Below are positions 60,001 to 64,000 of a DNA stretch of 64,000 nt, piece by piece. The notes beneath the pieces were generated by a model. The model saw only the letters and a list, made by a program, of their open reading frames with translations. It was not told where the DNA came from and made no database searches. Within the stretch, counting starts at the first letter, position 1; each line of letters begins with the position of its first letter. Origin of the DNA: Tetranychus cinnabarinus (taxonomy: Eukaryota; Arthropoda; Arachnida; Trombidiformes; Tetranychidae); assembly GCA_022266195.1 (NCBI GenBank), contig WHVY01000002.1:14895001-14959000 (forward strand), in the 5' to 3' direction. A program made the translations under genes and the position numbers.

Positions 60001-62545
60001 AATACGTTGTCCCAAAATCGATGGCAACAACAACAAAATGTTTAGATGCCAATGAAAGGTCATTTCTACTGAAAAAAATACAAAAAAAGAGAAAAAATTA
60101 ATTGAAAGAATATCATTATAAAAGCATAATTGATTAAATTAATGAGATAAAAATAGGTAATACAAGATACAGAAATGAGCATCTTGTTTCATTTCATTAG
60201 ATTAACATTCTTAATGCTCAAGTCACAATCATGTTTATCATGATAACTTCAAGTTTTGATCATTTTCAATTTACTGTTTTAATCAAATTGAAGGTATTTT
60301 TTGAAGAAATAATTATCCAATATTGCTTTAATTATTAATTAAATTGAGGTAAATAAATATTTGAGCAATTGAAAACAAGAAAAATTGTAGCAAAAGATGA
60401 AGGCACAATTAATAGAGGATAGTAAAGATGAAAATTGAATAGAGTATGTATTACTATTTAACCTGATGTTATTATTAACTGGTAAAATTAGGTGTGTTAA
60501 CCATCAGCATTGTGAACAAGATAAGTCTCAATTGATTGTTGTAATGAGTAGGAGTTGAGCGTGAAGAGGCCAGAGTAAGGAATCAACATATCAGAAGATG
60601 CAAGAAGTAAAGGTAAATAATCAACAAAAGAGAGGAGACATTAATAGCAACTGTCAATCAAAAGGAAGGTAAAACATCTCAGTTGATTGTTCAAAAAAAG
60701 GCAAGACCAATAACTAAAGATTACTCTTCCAATGCCTTCAAAGCCAATTGAAGAGATTTGTTTCAATCCTTATTAATCCTATTGGGGATAATTTTGGATT
60801 TGATATTGAAAGAAGAGTCTCGCAAATATGAATTTAGATGAAAGATTGGACAAATAACTCGCGTTAAGGAGTTGGAGCAATAAAGGTAAGGTTAAGCTGA
60901 ACTTTTGATTAATAATTGGACATTTTGATTTGGAAAAAAAGGCGTTAATTGAAGGGAAATATTGCTTGTGGACAAATTGATGATTAGATTAGTGTAACAG
61001 TTTTAGCGAAATGGACAGTTGAAAAAGATAATTTACTTCATTGATTAATAGGAAGCTGAGGAAAGGACTCATTGGCACTGTATTTCAATTATTGAGCTAA
61101 CAAGATAAAATAAAGTGTTTTGATTATGATCAAAGTTGATTGAAAGTTCATTATAAGATGCAATTTCCTATTAATGAATGGATAATAAAAGTGAATATTA
61201 TTCAAGCCGTAAGGAAGAAATTAAAATGCATATTTAATTCAAAATATACTGAAGCTCAGTAGAAAGGAGTCTTGATTAAAATCTTAGTGAAAGTGTAAAG
61301 ACAAATTAATTTAGCTACATGAAAGTTGGCTCTTTCATGATACCACTCATGACCAGATACTTTAGTGAATGAATAAAACAAAATAAGCAGCTTTTGAAAA
61401 TATCTACTCAATATTAATTTTCAAGAAAAACAATAAAGCTTCAACAATTAACCTGGTGACTTGAAAAACATTGAAACAGCATTTTATAAAGTAATGGGTT
61501 CAATTTTGAATTTTTTTGGTACCTTAAATTGTTGGTCTCTGTTTTATTTTCCAATTGTTGAACTTCTTTAATCACTGGTTCGGATTCGGCAGCTAAATAT
61601 ATTTCCTCGACCAAATTATCATTTTGCTGTTCAAATCCGTTCGAATCACTAAAACAGGGTTTCCGTGGAGGCTTGGATGGTCTGCTGTCTGGTGAGGGTG
61701 GCTGGTTCACTTGGTTTTTATCATTTTCATCATTACTGTCAGAGTTTTCCTTTGTCTGTCCCTCATTAGCTGAAAATCCTTTGGCATTTAGGTTGTTTGG
61801 TGAAATACATGATTTAATCTGTTCAACATTTGTTTGGCTTATTGTGCTTATCTGTAAAATCAAAGAGGAAAAAAATTAATTACAACAATTAATGTCAAGT
61901 TAAGATGAAATGATTTTGATTAGCATGATTAAAAACGATGATAAAATCAAAGAAGCACGATCGAATTTAAATTTCAACCAAAATGGAAAAGGGCTAAATA
62001 AAGGAGAAGAAAATTGATCCAAAATATGGATAACCATGTCATTATTCATAATTAATTTCTTTATCCAACAACAGTGAATTAAAATTAACTGTTAAACAAA
62101 TGGCCAACTCTTAATTGGCATTCATAGTTGAATGATAGCTCATGAAGAGCAAAAAAAATCGTCTACTCATTGAAATTAATCAGATTGCGGTGAGAAAGTT
62201 AGAGTTGAAAAAGAGATAGCAAAAGGTTGCAAGTTAACCAAGTTGCTAATCAATAACAAATTCCAGTCGTTGATCAAATATAAAACTGAACATTTTTTTG
62301 AAACAAGTTAATCCAAGCTGGTTAATTAATTTGGATTTAAAAATAACAGTCAAATATAATGAAGCATTCACCTTAATTAAAACTTTGGTAAATCCTGGAG
62401 AGAATGATGAATTGGTATGATTGTTACATGTTGATAAAAGTAGAGTTTGAATTGGAAAAGGTGAAGCTAATGGCGTCGATGAGGTTGATGATGAAAATGA
62501 TGATGAACCATTAATCAGCTTTGAACGGATTGACGGTTTAATCAT
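57039..62545 (-). CDS. HSPA12-type Hsp70-family protein
   Basis: An atypical, divergent Hsp70-related ATPase (HSPA12A/B family). Exons: 62545-62372 (ATG start), 61851-61523, 60068-59329, 58450-57039. Phases 0, 2 and 1 join to 2655 nt, giving 884 residues (human HSPA12A about 675). The first 170 residues are Ser/Asn/Pro-rich and look disordered. The nucleotide-binding fold follows: phosphate-1 (AIDFGTTYSGYAF), the family signature EAIHMMRKW, WLYFEKFKM, phosphate-2 (VVDCGGGTVDITV) and the adenosine motif (LFLVGGFAES). Near the C-terminus an insert of about 100 residues (roughly 747-847) is Lys/Asn/Asp-rich with a polyproline run (PPPVPPPLPPP). The protein then closes with the conserved FGDTEIKVTAIDV block. 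Reading exon 3 from its internal TTG would miss the true upstream exons. Confidence 0.93.
58451..59328 (-). other. HSPA12 intron 3
   Basis: 878 bp, AT-rich, no features seen beyond its splice sites. Confidence 0.8.
60069..61522 (-). other. HSPA12 intron 2
   Basis: 1454 bp, AT-rich. Its acceptor is preceded by a long T-run on the minus strand. A second AG three bases downstream would also be possible, but only the first keeps the frame with the GTACCA donor of exon 2. Confidence 0.8.
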
Positions 62546-64000
62546 TTGTTGGTTTGACCAATAAGATGCATTGATACAGACAATTATTCAACAGTTCAAA
62601 GTTGCTTATCTTTTAGGTTAACAAATTAATCATAATACATTTTGTTGAGAAAAGAAAACGTGAAAATGGCAAAGATGATCAAAATTGGCGGCAGAACAAT
62701 GGAGAAGGAAAATAACCATTTCTTTGTTTGAAATGTGACGAATGGGTTTAGTTGAAAATGTGAGAACTTATGAGAAACATGAAAATAAAGGTTTACGTTT
62801 GAAATGTATCATGATTTTTGTTAAGTGTTAACTGTGCCTATCAAAAATGAATTGTGAATGATTTAAGTAAAATGGAAACATGTTACTGATGTTAAGCATC
62901 ATCTACTCAACTTGATCATCATCACCACCAACTATACAATCAACTTTCTTCTCTTTTTTTAGTGCTCAAAGTGATTGTTACCTTAAATTGTTATATTGTT
63001 GGTTTATTCAAGATGGTTCATTTAAATGTGTACAACACTTAAAATAACTGTACTTGGGCCGAATCAAGATTTAATGGTGATAAAAGTGGAACCTTAATTA
63101 CTTCATTAGTAAGTCCATGTTGAATGTATAAATGAAAGAAGAAGAAAAAAAAACTTGAATAATTCTCATTCTTAATTCAATCATTTTTCTCCTTCTCTCG
63201 TATATTCCCCCCATTTTCATGTATTTCATGGTTCTAAATTCATTCTTATGATTTTTTCTTTTCAGTCGTCCATTACTCTTATTGTTACTGAAAATATTGG
63301 TTGATGGTAATGACCAAGAAAAGGATGGACGGAGTAGAAGATGATGGAGAATTGAGGATATTTTAAAGAAAGGTTGGGTCACATGTGAATAATCAAGCTA
63401 GATAGGTAATCAAGTTGGAGAACTGATTAAACCATATTCATCAAATGTCATGGAAGGAAAAAAAGGAAGAAATAAGGATCAAGAAGAATCTGTTTTTTGA
63501 TGGTTTGTCTTGGAAACTGGATAAAGATGATTCAAATTAGGTTCAACTCATTTTTTTCTTACCACCACTCCTACACTCATCCTAATCTGTAGTATTTCAT
63601 TGTTTCTGATTGAATCTGTTCAACAATTAGAGTTAAATTAAGCTACTCATAGTTAGCCTGCATTTCCATATGATCCATTTTAATGTCTTTCAACAAACTT
63701 CCTGGGCGATTTATTGAGGAAAGGCCAATATCAAATGATGATCAATGTACAACAAGACCTAATAAGTAGTCAAGATTATCCCATTGATTAAAAGGCTAGT
63801 CTAACTGTTAACCTTTAGGCTCTCATTATTTGTTAAAATTTGGATTAGTATCCTTTAATATCAAGATGTAGATTTGATGGTTTGAAAAATAATTAATCAC
63901 TATCAAATCAACTCATTGAGAAGAGATGAAAAGTTTAATTTTGCAAGCTCTCTTTCCTATTTTACCATCAATTGCTATTTTGATTCATTATTTGAAGGAA
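62546..64000. other. Upstream region of HSPA12
   Basis: AT-rich 5' flank up to the window edge. The minus frame at 63098-63382 shows no family resemblance. No promoter motif is clear. Confidence 0.55.

Noticed and set aside
1..64000. tRNA, rRNA, CRISPR arrays, viral or prokaryotic mobile genes
   Set aside because: I looked for tRNA T-loop words, regular spacer arrays and transposase, integrase or reverse-transcriptase motifs and saw none that hold up.

Overview
The window looks like an AT-rich arthropod genome. Genes on both strands carry GT-AG introns, and a full paramyosin gene (a muscle protein found in invertebrates) is present. An intronless CYP2-clan P450 and roughly one gene per 6 kb would suit a compact mite genome, such as a spider mite. 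That placement is inference; nothing here names a species.

Layout: 1-564 is the last exon of a C2H2 zinc-finger protein. 6370-11322 (+) is a lysosomal-type GH20 beta-hexosaminidase in eight visible exons. 12752-25387 (-) is a Dok-family PH/PTB adaptor whose 81-nt first coding exon lies 9.2 kb from the second. Two ~98% identical 625-bp direct repeats (27851 and 32020) bracket a disturbed interval. That interval holds a gutted 3-hydroxyacyl-CoA dehydratase (HACD) copy and a low-complexity acidic gene with a reading-frame break. 32830-34389 (+) is the P450. 35363-36625 (-) is the mitochondrial porin VDAC, whose four exons sum exactly to 282 residues. 40262-42406 (+) is an intronless conventional protein kinase C, followed by a 227-bp foldback element. 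44530-44964 (-) is a single-pass membrane protein and 45469-46326 (-) is the histone co-chaperone DNAJC9. 49008-55848 (+) is paramyosin (13 exons, 877 residues). 57039-62545 (-) is an HSPA12-type Hsp70 relative (4 exons, 884 residues).

The genes do not form a pathway; they are ordinary metabolic, signalling, muscle and chaperone genes. Exon joins for Hex, Dok, VDAC, paramyosin and HSPA12 were worked out by hand from splice sites, codon phase and family knowledge. I did not find a new defence or mobile system. The most unusual parts are the 27.8-32.7 kb repeat-bracketed interval, the foldback element downstream of PKC, a membrane-tailed hexosaminidase, and a diverged duplication around the first paramyosin exons.
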